Below, piece after piece: positions 44,440 through 56,392 of a stretch of 64,000 nt of DNA. Position 1 is the stretch's first letter. Each line of letters starts with the position of its first letter. The notes under the pieces were generated by a model that searched no databases, was not told where the DNA came from, and worked only from the letters and a program-made list of their open reading frames with translations. A program made the position numbers and the translations under genes. Source of the DNA: Norana najaformis (Eukaryota > Annelida > Clitellata > Crassiclitellata > Hormogastridae); NCBI GenBank assembly GCA_964023275.1, contig OZ029929.1, positions 744,001 to 808,000 on the forward strand, in the 5' to 3' direction.

Positions 44440-46210
44440 AATCTGAGCATCAGCCGTTAAACTCGCTGCGCGTCAAATCGAGCATTTACGGTAATGACGT
44501 TACTAATGGTTATCTCCCTCGGCGCGCCATAGTCGAGCGACCATTGGCGCTTCTATGGCGCGCCAAACACGCTTCGTTAAATTGCAATTAAAAGCCTCTG
44601 CGGGAATTAGGCGAATTCCGGGAAGCGTTGTAATTGGAGAGACGGAAGAAGCGTCCACTTAAATCATAAATTTATTAAGCGCCATAAAACGGTCGCATCG
44701 ATGTACGGAAGACCGTCGTGGCAGGCGGTTTTATGCGTCCGTGTAAACATTGCTCCCTTGTGGGCTTCCGTAGACTCGATATTTTTGCACGGGTCTAGTG
44801 TTGTCGCTTTTGGTATTGGGTGATAATGATATATAGGAATACCATTAATAATGATGATAATAATAAAATTATAACAGTGATGATGATGATGATGATGATT
44901 GGTGATGATGATGATGAAGATTGGTGATGATGATGATGATGATGAAGTTGCAGTGTTGTGCGACAAAGCACCAGAGTGTATGCATTGCGTGCTCCAAACG
45001 ACCATAGTATGCTACACTGACGTCAATCATGTGCCCGGAAGTGACGTAACAGTTGGCACAGAGCAACAGAGAAACGCTTCGCGCGCAACGAAATGGCCTC
45101 CGTAATTTGCCCGATGCGTGTCCTAGTTGTTCTCACACAATAAAGCGACTGATTGCCTATTATGGACGGAACGGAAGTGACGTATGTGGTTGCTTCAGCT
45201 ACGTAATGACTTTCGAAGAAGCCATTTTGAAGGCGGGGACAATCGTGCCCGTAGTCCAAGGGTTTCAATGGGTGCGCGTGACCAGTTCAAAGTTCAAAGC
45301 TAAGACTACAGGTAAAAGGATTGTGTTTTAAGTGTCCCACGTTTTTAATAAACGCGCTACGCAAATGACCTGTTTGTTTACGTTCCGTCACTGTATATAT
45401 TGCGTTCTCAGTCGTTTCTTATTGCCCTTGGTGCGTTTTATCCTAATTACGCACGACTTTCGTTAATTAAGTTCTTATCCACTCAGTGCGTTTTAACCGT
45501 AGTTTCATGCGTGTTTTCTTAGTATCTTATAGCACTAGGTGCAGTTTACCACAGTTTCTCGAAAGCGTTTCAGGTTTCGCCGTAAGAGCGTCCCAGTGGA
45601 AATAAGACGAATATGAAAAGGCATAATGCAATAATCGAGCCTCCATCGGGAAACTAACTGCGCTGTAAAAACCGCACGCAAGGCGACGTGTTCGACTATA
45701 ATCGGGCGTTTCCGGCACTTAACAGTTATGTTCGGCCAGAGTAATGTCGAAACATACAAACGATTTGGGTCATTAATGCCCTTTGCGAGGTTACCAGAGT
45801 GTAAACCTCTGAGAGGGGCCTTAAATGCGCTATAGAAATGGTCGAATCCTTGCCAAAGGGGATTGTGCGCCCTATTGTGACACGTCACCCTATGCGATGG
45901 TTTATAGGCCTCTCCTCGCATAGATGGCATCCAGCCAAAGTTGCAATAGTCTAGCGGTTTGCTTGATGGAGTATCAATCCAGAGGACGGCGGTTCAACTC
46001 CCCGCCAGGGAGATTCCAAAATTACGGTTTCATTTAACAACCCTTAGCAAACTCGGCTGCAAAACGAGTACATCGACCGAGGCTAAGAAAATCAAAGTCG
46101 CTGAATTCATATCCATGACTGCTTCTCGGAAGCGTTGTCATGGACGATTGCCATGGACGGTTGCCAAGGCAGCAGCAGAGCTATTGTGCGGGGTGTACGG
46201 GTGAATTGGC
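44440..46210. promoter_or_regulatory. CpG-rich promoter-like patch
   Basis: Richer in CpG than its surroundings. It holds TGACGTCA at 45018-45025, ETS-CRE composites CCGGAAGTGACGTAAC at 45035 and CGGAAGTGACGT at 45172, a GCCATTTTG YY1-like site near 45217, and a donor-like ACTACAG|gtaaaa at 45311. It is 6.6 kb upstream of the first coding exon of the neurexin-like gene, which appears to have an unseen 5'UTR exon. No coding frame here is convincing. Promoter function is inferred. Confidence 0.45.
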
Positions 46211-46536
46211 GCTTAATTGTGTAAAGGTAACGCACTCATTTGCACGCCTCTATGGGAACTTCTCTGAAGAGGCGAGATCTCGAAGTCAAAAGCTGGGGTA
46301 AACTCGTGACCACATCAACCCAACGACAGGACACCTTTTTTAGACAGAAAGGCTGGATTATAACTGTCGTCAAGACGCAACGAACGATAAAATTGAACAT
46401 CCAAAAATAAAACAATGTTGCTAATCAATTTAACTCCACCACCGCCCTTAGTCGTGTAGTGCCAGTACGAAGGCTGGATAAAGGAGGAGGGCGATGTCTA
46501 CGGCCTTTGATGCCATAAGATGTCGTTAACCACTGG

Positions 46537-46578
<42 letters not shown>

Positions 46579-46579
46579 G

Positions 46580-46610
<31 letters not shown>

Positions 46611-46822
46611 CACTACTACTACTACTACTACTACTGCTACTACCCCATCACTACCCCTACTATTACTACTACAACTAATCAGTGGAAAGTATTAGTAAAA
46701 TTGCAGTTGAGATTAGACACCTTTAAAACGCTCTCTGCCGAGTCTATAATTTACGTTCATATATTGAACGAATTGAGTAAATACGTGGAAATTAGGTAGG
46801 GTAAGGTCGACGTAAGTAAGTA

Positions 46823-47099
46823 AGTAAGTAAGTATATTCTTTATTAACCAATAGCTAATCGCACATTGGTTTACAAGTATTTAAGAACACAAGAAAACTT
46901 AATAATCATACAACATCCTAACAATAAAACATTTACGAGTTAAATTGTCAGCAGGAGGAATAATACGATCATGGGTGTGGGGCCGTAGGGAATAACTGAG
47001 GGTTTTAATTGGTGGGAGTAGCTGATGTAAGACATGATTTGAGTTGTTCAAGATTGCTTTAAAGAGACGAGCATCAGCTGTGCCACAGAGTTCATCTAA
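46823..47099 (-). mobile_element. LINE C-terminal fragment
   Basis: The minus frame 47099-46899 reads LDELCGTADARLFKAILN, NHVLHQLLPPIKTLSYSLR and stops, followed by a short 3' region and a (TACT)n tail at 46812-46835. The 'LF..IL.N..HVLH.LLPP' pattern is typical of the end of several LINE reverse-transcriptase families. Confidence 0.75.
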
Positions 47100-49566
47100 C
47101 CGTCAACGGTTAGAACAGCCATAAGATGTCGTTAATCAATGGAAACTACAATCAAGTAAATAGCGTATAAGTGTTGCATGATTCTAAATAAGATTTTTAA
47201 TGACTTGGGGCTTATTATTTTCTCTGGTTTATCTAAGAAGATATGAAGCGTATTTTCATACTTTGTGTAACTTGCACGAATGCATGAGATGGTTAAGACG
47301 TAAAGAGGCGGAGTCAGGCGCTTATTTGAAGAGATGGGCGAAATTGTATTAGATTGGATCACTTAGAGGGCGTAACACCGTACTGTATTGCTGTAAATAT
47401 ACGCCAATGCTTAAGCCATAGATTTGCGAATATGCTACGTTCCGTTGATGACCATCAGGTACTTTAGACTTGTTTACTGGATATCGGCATGAAACTATGC
47501 AGTGGTATATCGAAGTACGATTCGTGTTATGTCTGCACGCTGCATAAAATTCCTTTATCTATACTGAAATTGTGATTCACCTACGTTAGCTACTTGTATA
47601 GTTTCAAAGATCAACTATTTTTAACGAACTGTGTAGATTAACTGTTTTGCGAAATTGTTGAATTATGGTATGATGCCAACATCCCCGAATGCCATGAGAC
47701 GATCTTACACTAAGCAATTAAAAAATGGCAGCTGCTTAGTTTAAAATGTAGGCAAGGATAATTCAACCCTGACCCATAGAATCTCATATTCGGCGATTTG
47801 ATGAGCAAATGAATCTACGGCTGGTTGGCCCTAGGTTTGAAATCTCCAGTTGGTTCGAACGATTTAATTGTCTGTTTAATAAACCTAGAGTTAGTGTTAC
47901 GGTTAAGAAGAAGCAGAGGAAGCGGGTTAGTGTTAGATAAAAAGCATAGGATAATGGGAGATAAAACTACGACTGGTGGTTCAAAATCACCGGTTCAATG
48001 GAAAATTTTAGTTGTCTGTTCAGTAACCTTAGGGTTGGAGTATCGATTGATCTGGTGCTAGCACGGTCCATACACGGGGACCTTAAATGGCGTGGCTCCC
48101 ATTCAGACGGGCAGTGGTTGTGAAGGATCTCACCCGACTAATTGACTGAAAAAATGAGCAAGATCTGGGCCCTAAGGTCGCTATTGAAAAACTTGGGCAT
48201 TTACATTTGTATATTTCTTAGTTGAAGCCAAGTTGGGGCGTTCTTCGTTACGTGTTTCTTGAATCGGAAAAAGACCAGTGCACAGAAAGTTTTATTTCGA
48301 CAGGCGTCGTATTTGATTTCCCAATCTCGGATAATCTTACCACAAGCAATGCGAATTGTTTTATGTCCGATCTACGTAAAACAATACTTACACTCAAGCC
48401 TTTTTATTGTCTTAACCCTTTATCGAGCACATCCCCGTATTCCAGAATGTTCCGATATTACATACTCTTGCCACTGCGAAAATTCTCGTATATTGTTAGT
48501 AAGTAAGTAAGTAATGCACATTTGTTAATACGCCATATGTCCTTCGACTGAGCGAGGAATCGTAGGCGTGAGTGGGTCACAGCACTTTATTGGGGAGCAG
48601 GCGACTGTGAATAAGCTGGTCCCCGTGACCTGGCTTTCGTTGGGCGCTGCAGAAATCTGGGGATTCGATTACGATTACGATGCCCTCCACACCACCTAAT
48701 CATTGGGGCGAGGGTAACTTTGCTTCTTTTATTGGGGAGATTTTTCCTCTCCTTCTGTACTCCCAACCTTCTCTTTTGCCGCCTTCCCCATCACTTTTCG
48801 CGCATAGTCCTTGGACTATCCAGTTAATTTTTGACAAATTGGGGTTGGAAACCTTTGCAGTCCATTGCTGGTCCTCACTAAAGTAGTTTACGCATAAATT
48901 CCCCAACTGGGCAAAGTTCACTTACACCGCCAGCGACGAGTGTACGCGTAATGCGATGTCCCATTGGAACGTCGATGTGGCGATTCTTACAGATCGCCTG
49001 TTCCATGCTGTAAACACGAGGCTCGCGACAAGCGATGGCCGTTCGGTCGAGAACCGACCGCCGACAATTTAACAAAGCGGCTTCGGCAAATCCCGTAATA
49101 CTTCGGCAAAGTCCGTAAAATCCGGGCCTCTCGCTTCTACTGCTTTCGTCACCGTTAGGTCTGCATAAAGATGGCAGCCGCCTTCACTGGATTCTGCGAG
49201 TGGCGTTTGTCAGCTGATCAGCGATGGGTAGATAAACCGATTTAAGGCAACACACAGATGCTTAGATAATACATACATACAGACAGACAGACATACATAC
49301 ACACACACACATACATACATACATACAGACACATGCATAAGAAATATTTTAGCTAAGCTCAAGACGAACCTGTGTAAAGTTCCATGGTTTTCAGGGATAT
49401 CTGAAGACGGTATATGAATTTTCAAAATCACATACCTTCATACACAAGCACACATATACATACATGAGAAACATATTTTGAGCTAAACTTATACTGTTAG
49501 GACTTTCATAGAGTCAATTTAAGGCGCTATATGCAATAGTCACTAACTTCTACACACGCACACACA

Positions 49567-49610
<44 letters not shown>

Positions 49611-50746
49611 AGCAGACTATTAGTTGTCGTCGGAAGGAGCTAGTCAGAAATGCCATAACCCGAACAAACCCGATCACCATAGAAAAGGAGACATATCTTC
49701 CGAATAAGCCACGACAACCCCGTTCTTCCGGGAGAATAATTCGTCAGGGTGAGGGGCAGCCAGGGTGGCCCAGGGTTGGCCATTTTATACGGCGGAGTGT
49801 ATCGTCACGGGAGATAATTGAATGGGCTATTTATGAGACGCCGTCCCCCTCCAACGCGCCCTCTCGTGTAACGAGCAGGGTTTTTGCTTGTCGTAATAGA
49901 CCGGATGTTGTCGTAAATCACGTGATTGGATGAATCAAACAAAATACGGTGGCGCAAATGAGACACAAACGAGCGCTTCTTAAACGCAGACATCAAAGTG
50001 TGACGTAATTTAATAAGTTATTTATGGAAAGGAAAATTACAATATATTACATAAATAATTAACTAACCTTTCATTCAAAACTGAAAACATTCTTCTTACA
50101 CAGATCCTATCCTGACTCCCCTTCTTCCTCTTATCTCTCCTCCAACCCGAACCCCTATAGCTGCCACGCTGTCTCCGTCTGACTTGGATCTTGACCTGGA
50201 ACCGAACCCTTTTGCCTATCGACATTGTTTTGACTGAGCGCCTGTGAATAAGCTGGTCCGCGCGACGTGGCTTTCGTTGGGCGCTGTAGAAATTTCGGAA
50301 TTACGATTACTATTGCGAGCTAGATTACGTCATAACTTCGTGTTGTATAAGTGACTCATTTAATTATCTGTTTATATAACACCAAAGATGACGTAATTCG
50401 ATTGGTGATTTATCTAAGACGGCAAAGAATTGCGTACTATAGTTCCTTATTTATATAACGCCGCTTAAGAAATCCTCGTCATCAAGGCTTTATATAAAAC
50501 TATTTGTCCTTCTCTTTTCAACTCCGCCACTGCCTTGTTTGGTGGTAGTGCCAGTCCCAAGCCTGGATAAAGGAGGAGGGCGACGGCAACGGCCTTTGAT
50601 GCCATAAGCTGTCGTTAAACTGTGGAACTACCTTCTCTTTTTATTTCGAATTCTTTCGTTTGCAACCGTCCAAAAATTTCCAATACGCGTCTTTCCTTTG
50701 TTCTTTTCATCTTTGATCTTTTACTTCTGTTGCAAGTAGGTTATGA

Positions 50747-50791
<45 letters not shown>

Positions 50792-51501
50792 TAGTAGTGG
50801 TAGTAGTGGTAGTAGTAGCAGTAGCTCTTGTTTAGAGCGGAAAACGGGGAATCGCATAGCATTACAACCCCACAAACCGGGAACCATGTAAACCGGGGAA
50901 GTCCCCGTTTCGGAATTCCGTTAATTTCGCATTTCTGGCATGCAAAATGGGTACCTAAGTTTGAAACTTTTCTTTTTTGAACTTTTCCCGTTTTCCGCCC
51001 AAATAATTTTTTCTCTACCAGCGGTCGTAGTTTCTGATGCCAGACTGTTCCAAAACGGGGAACCGAAGCTCCCCGTTCCTCGGGTCGAGCCATGCGGTGG
51101 CTGTAGAAAAACATGTGCATTTATATGTCTTCAAGAATACAGGAATCCAAGAAAATTGAATAGTCAGTAATATATACAGTAGAGAAAGGTTGGCGTTACG
51201 TTGCCGTCAAAGTTTTTCCCTATTTCCTAATTGTCGGCGAATCACGAGTTCATCTACGTTGTAGATATCGCTGCTTCCAGTCTGTTCAAGAACCGGCTAG
51301 TCCGGGAGAACAGATGACCAGGATTCGGTGGACTGCAAGCAAGCCTTTTGCTTGGGAATCATGCATCTTCACCTCGTGATACACCTAAATGTGCTTCGTA
51401 TATGATTTTAATTTGAAACGACAAGACAGGTGCGGCCATGTAGTTTTCATTGTTGAACTACACCTTATGGCTGCCTGGGTGCTGGTTTCCATCTGAAGCT
51501 C

Positions 51502-51600
51502 TTCTCAATTAGTCCCTCTTCTCAATTAGTCCCTCTTCTCAATTAGTCCCTCTTCTCAATTAGTCCCTCTTCTCAATTAGTCCCTCTTCTCAATTAGTCC
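51502..51600 (+). repeat. 17-bp tandem repeat, 6 units
   Basis: Six copies of tcttctcaattagtccc, nearly identical, in the intergenic region upstream of the neurexin-like gene. The lack of divergence indicates recent amplification. Confidence 0.9.
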
Positions 51601-52020
51601 AAATTTGTGTGTAGGCCTGCACATATGCATATGCACACACAAAATCTACCATCTTGGTGATCTGATTCGCCGACGAAACCGAAGTAATGTCTGCTTTATC
51701 AGTGCAACCGATGTTGTCTTTCAAGCTTTTACGATAACTGACTTGTTGATGACTGCCATAAAAAAGAAGTAGACGAGACATGTTTGGTGTTTTTTGCTGC
51801 AGTAGCTGGTGTATTAACAGCTATGTAGCTAAATGTTTATGTAGCACCGTTTCAGAACCTCTACAAGGCGACGGATAGGAAGACAGTTACTGTTTTTGTC
51901 AAATTTTATGAGCCTACATTGCCAGTGAAGAAAAGGCAACGCTGCCAAGAAACGATTGACGTAACATTAGGTAATTGCAATAAATACGATGTCATAAAGA
52001 TGAGACGTATTTAGGACATC

Positions 52021-52057
<37 letters not shown>

Positions 52058-52499
52058 AGTAGTAGTAGTGGTAGTAATGGTAGTGGTAGTTGTTGTTTCA
52101 ACGTTCAATGACATCTGATTGCGTCGAAGGCCGTTGACGTCGCCTTCCGCCTTTATCCAGGATTGGGACTGGCACTACCCGACTAGAGGCGGTGGCGGAG
52201 TTCCACTAGCGATTGCTAACGTTGATATCGTTTCATTTCACATACACTCTAACCCGAGTTCAATCCTCAACTCCCACCAGTTCATATACTACTAACTCCC
52301 GCCGTTGATACTCGTGCGGCTAATGTACGCAAGTACAACCGGGATGGCGCCTATACAATACAATAAAATATAACTAAAATTTGTTAATGCCCTCCTTACA
52401 AAGTTCGGAAGTGCACTTGCAGCCGGGTTATGTTAAGTATTAAGATTCATAAGCAGAATGGAAGAGGTAAGTTTTAAGGTTAGAGCGACAGACGCCCTA

Positions 52500-53415
52500 A
52501 CTCTTCTTCTTCTATCTCCCTCAGCCTGGACTCTGCCTCCACCCACACCTTTAATACTAACTCTTCTGTCCGTAATTTAGGTGTTATTTTCGACCAGAAC
52601 CTTACTTTTTCTGATCATATCACCCATCTTTCCCGCTCTTGCTTTATGCATATCCGCGACCTTTGCAGAATCCGTCCTATGCTTGACTTCAAAACCGCAT
52701 CTATCATTGCCACATCCATAGTCCATGCAAAACTTGACTACTGCAATTCACTTTTCCTCAATATTGACACAACCCAGATAAATCGCCTACAAGCTATCCA
52801 GAATGCTCTCGCACGTGCTGTCACCAAAACCCCCAAACACCATCACATCACCCCTGTTCTCAAATCACTGCACTGGCTTAAAATACCAGAACGAATAGAG
52901 TACAAAGTCTTATCCCTCACCTACAACACACTTCAATCCTCCCAACCCTCCTATCTTCGTCAACTATTTACAATCCAACCACTCCGTTCAACCCGCTCCT
53001 CATCTGTCCTAACACTTCTTCGCCCTCCCGTCACCTCATCCTTAAAATTTGGAAATCGCTCGATAGCCATAGCTGCCCCACCCCTTTGGAATAAACTCCC
53101 GCCAGAATTGCGACAGTTGTCTGGTCAATCATACGAACTCACCAACATTTCACCTCTTTCAGTTTCTGCGCAGGTCTTTCACTCAAAGACTGAAAACACT
53201 TCTTTTCCAGAAATCTTATCCTGATTCTTCCTCTTCCTCTTATCTCTCTTCTCGCTTCAATTTCAAACATCATCCACCGTAGCCGTCCGACTGTCTGAGT
53301 GCCTGACTCCTGGATCTTGACCCTTTTGCCTATCGATTTTGTTTTGACTGAGCGCCTGTGAATAAGCTGGTTCCCGCAACTTAGCTTTCGTTGAGCGCTG
53401 TAGAAATCTCGAGAA
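52500..53415 (+). mobile_element. CR1/L2-like LINE with 'family B' 3' tail
   Basis: The frame 52646-53224 reads MHIRDLCRIRPMLDFKTASI, HAKLDYCNSLFLNI, LKSLHWLKIPERIEYKVLSL and PPLWNKLPPELRQ, the end of a non-LTR reverse transcriptase; upstream sequence from 52500 continues it with frame breaks. The following 190 bp (tgactgagcgcctgtgaata ... gagcgctgtagaaatctcga) is the same tail found alone at about ten other sites here, so those are truncated copies of this LINE family. It lies between the neurexin-like and perlecan-like genes. Confidence 0.84.
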
Positions 53416-53484
53416 CACTTCTTCTTCTTAAGGTCCATGGGATCATCTCCGGTTGATGTCGATCGCATGCTTCACCGTAGATTT

Positions 53485-53705
53485 CGACAGTCCCTTGTCC
53501 TTTGCCAACAGACTCAGCCTCTGCTGACGCCTTCCTGCCATTCTCTGTTCAGTCTGTTCTTGAAGTCCATGGTCTCGTTGCCCAGTGGTGTCAGTCCCTT
53601 GTCCTCTGCCAACAGACTCAGCCTCTGCTGACGCCTTCCTGCCATTCTCTGTTCAGTCTGTTCTTGAAGTCCATGGTCTCGTTGCCCAGTGGTGTCAGTT
53701 GCACC
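53485..53705 (+). repeat. 105-bp direct duplication
   Basis: gtcccttgtcctttgccaac ... ctcgttgcccagtggtgtca occurs twice in tandem with one difference (ccttt/cctct). It lies just beyond the LINE at 52500-53415. The sequence resembles no family I can name. Confidence 0.8.
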
Positions 53706-54701
53706 AGTTCACTAGAATTCCACTGTCCTCCGTCCTTTGCCGACAGATTCAACCTCTGCACATCCATCCCACACCAGTCTCTGATGTCCAGCCATTTCCT
53801 CTGTTCGGTCTACTACCTCAGTTCCCTCCGCCATCCGTCATTCCAAACACAACTTGTTTGCCCATCCTGGTGTTATCCATTTTGGATATGTATCCAAACA
53901 GATGTAGTTTCCTTTCCCTTACTTGATCCACAGTGTTTCTTGTGCATCCCACTCGTCCTCGCACCTAAAGATCAGTGTGTTTCTTATCGTTGATTAAGTA
54001 GCTTTGGGGGAATATCTAGCGTCGGTCGAAACTGTTTTAGAGGTGTGTAATTTTCACTGCTATTCATAATATCATCTGGTGTTTGGCGCCATCTTGTGGC
54101 CGTGAGAACCATTAACGTTAACCTTATCCTGCAGATAAGTATTAGTTTCCAATGTTTGACGGCATCTTGTGGGCGCCAGGGCCGTTGACCCCTGGTGATC
54201 TCAACGTTACCTACCTTACGATTGTGTAGAAGAGCCCCAGGGCCTAATTCTGGAAACTGAAACTCGTTCGAGTGCGTTTTAATGGTTTCAAAGAAGCGTA
54301 TTATTAGCCGGTGTTCAGTGACATCTTGTGGCTGCCAGGGGCGTTTTTCAGAAAAGGAAGTTTGCAGGAGACATGTTGTTTTGTCGTTTTCGGTGCCACG
54401 TGAGAATTCGTAATCGTAAATCGCACGCGTGAACTCGAGATTTCTACAGCGCCGAACGAAAGCTAAGTCGCGGAAACAGCTTAGGCCTATTCACAGCCGT
54501 TCAGTCAAAACGAACTCCATAGGCAGGAAGGGTTCGGTTCCAAGTCAGGATCCAACAGCCTGACAGGCTGAAAGTCAGGCGGCTACGGTGGATGGTATTT
54601 GGAATTGGATCCGTTATGTCTAATTACGCAAGGCAGGCTACGTTCCGGAAAGATATTTCAGCGTGAACTCAACCACCCCTTAAACTCCAAGTGGGAATAT
54701 T

Positions 54702-54707
54702 TTTAAT
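54702..54707 (-). terminator. Candidate poly(A) signal, perlecan-like gene
   Basis: ATTAAA about 110 nt past the stop on the minus strand. Sequence match only. Confidence 0.35.
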
Positions 54708-54815
54708 GGATTACTTTCCTGCCACGCTTCCCCTATTAATTCAACACAAAAACCAGAATATCTATCTACGCCGTGTAGTCTTACAAACTCCGCAGCAACT
54801 CAACGAATAGCATCT

Positions 54816-54988
54816 TCACTTGCTGCTGCTGCTGCTGCTGGTGGTGCACTGTGTTAAGTTGACGATTTCCGCCGCATCTGATATCAAGTGGACCCGGAAG
54901 TCGGAGTCAAGAGTCAGATTGGAAATGCAGCCGGAAAACCCGGATGAAAATCTTCCACGTGTCTGACGCCAGATGTCGCTCATGCCAC
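54816..54988 (-). CDS. Perlecan-like terminal exon j
   Basis: Acceptor tgtcgtttcag|, stop TGA at 54816-54818. It encodes GGMSDIWRQTRGRFSSGFSG and then CISNLTLDSDFRVHL ... VNLTQC, the LG end with its disulfide cysteines, and a TTSSSSSSK tail from a CAG repeat. A possible ATTAAA poly(A) signal is at 54702-54707. Confidence 0.8.
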
Positions 54989-56314
54989 CTGAAACGACAG
55001 ACAATGAGAAATCGTCTTACATCTCGTGGATACCGACCCATGTTTTCTGACTGAAGTTAGCGATATTAGGGCAAGCAGAAGCTGAAGTCATTGTGGCAGT
55101 TGGCAATACTCGGGAGTGGGGTAATCGTAATCGTAAGCTGGAGACTTTTACAGAGCCAACGAAAGCTAAGTCGCGGGAACTAGCTTATTCACAGGTGCTC
55201 GGTCAAATCAAAATCGATAGGCAAGAAGGGTTCGGTTCCAGATCAAGATCCAAGAGTTAGGCAGTCAGACGGCTACGGTGGATGGTATCTGGATTCTGGA
55301 AATGAACCGGAAAGTGATAATAGGGGAAGAGGAAGAACTAAGAACTGGTAAGTGAGGTAATGTATGGTAAAATGAGGCAGGAGAAAGCAAGGAAAGTACA
55401 GGCCAGAAGACGCTAGGAAGGTTAGGACTACAGTTGACAGCTAAGCAATTATTTATATAGCGCCTCTGGGATGTTTAGAAGGAAACCGACCTAGGAATAT
55501 CGAAGGACTTGTGTTAAGCTGTTTCAGAGGACCAACCGAACTTCCGGTTACGTTTCTGACGCCATCGACGTCGAGATATCCCTGCTGCTCGAGCCTAGAA
55601 ACAGATAAAAAGAACAAGAACAAGAACGGTACAATAAGTCGACGTCAACGGCCCAGACTGCCATAAGATGTCGCTAAACAACTTAAACAAATAATAAAAT
55701 ATCAGTGCAGATTAGACACCTTTAAAACCGTTTGTATGGACGGTATATGTTCTTCTTCTTCTTATGATTGTTAGTACGTTGTCATGTGTTATTATTATTC
55801 GTAGTGTGTCATAAACTCCGCCACTGCCTTGTTTGAGGTGGTGCCAGTCCCAAGCTTGGATAAAGGAGGAGGGCGACGTCAACGGCCTTTGATGCCATAA
55901 GATGTCGTTAAACAGCGGAACTACTAATCAACAGACAATTTCGGGGTTTCACCTTGACCTGTCAGGTAGCATAGGGTCGAAGTCAACGGCCTGGCAGCCG
56001 CAAGATGTCACTAAAAAACGAAACTAGTAACAAATCGCAGTTGATGTTGTACACCTTTAAAATACTTTTGACCTACGTTAGCAATCGCTTGAGCCATTTA
56101 CTTATGTGTGGGTGCGTGGTCGGGATGTACGTGGTGAGCGCTGGCGCTACCGCAGTGCGATGTATGCAGGGGTTAAGTTCTCGAAATCGGGACAGTTTTG
56201 GATATGCGAATTCTTGGCCCATTGCTACAGGGACAGCAGGGGTTCTTTCCCAGAATGGACATAGTGCCCAAATATGGTGCAGATACTCTGCTATTCTTCT
56301 TCTTCTTCTTCTTC

Positions 56315-56392
<78 letters not shown>

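Larger units (their letters stand above)
38418..54815. other. Intergenic region between the neurexin-like and perlecan-like genes
   Basis: No protein domain recognised. In order: trinucleotide arrays, long polypyrimidine tract, CA/CAGA arrays (40570-40820), family D repeat, CACG/CAGG array (42300-42350), GA-rich tract, CATC array, CpG-rich patch, CTA array, LINE fragment (46823), SINE family E (48045), family B tail (48560), (GA)n at 49570, family B and D copies, 17-bp array and LINE 52500-53415. A tRNA-like segment is at 45938-46010. The 5'UTR exon(s) of the neurexin-like gene must lie somewhere here. Confidence 0.6.

Noticed and set aside
45938-46010. Possible tRNA gene (A-box tagtctagcggtttg, B-box ggttcaactcc with a paired T-arm)
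   Set aside because: The acceptor stem does not pair and the anticodon loop is too short; more likely a tRNA-derived SINE head.
51502-51600. Regular 17-bp repeats resembling a mini-CRISPR
   Set aside because: Units are contiguous with no spacers and the genome is animal; a plain tandem repeat.
53437-53993. Overlapping ORFs of 64-163 codons after the LINE at 52.5 kb
   Set aside because: They arise from a 105-bp direct duplication; no domain recognised in any frame.
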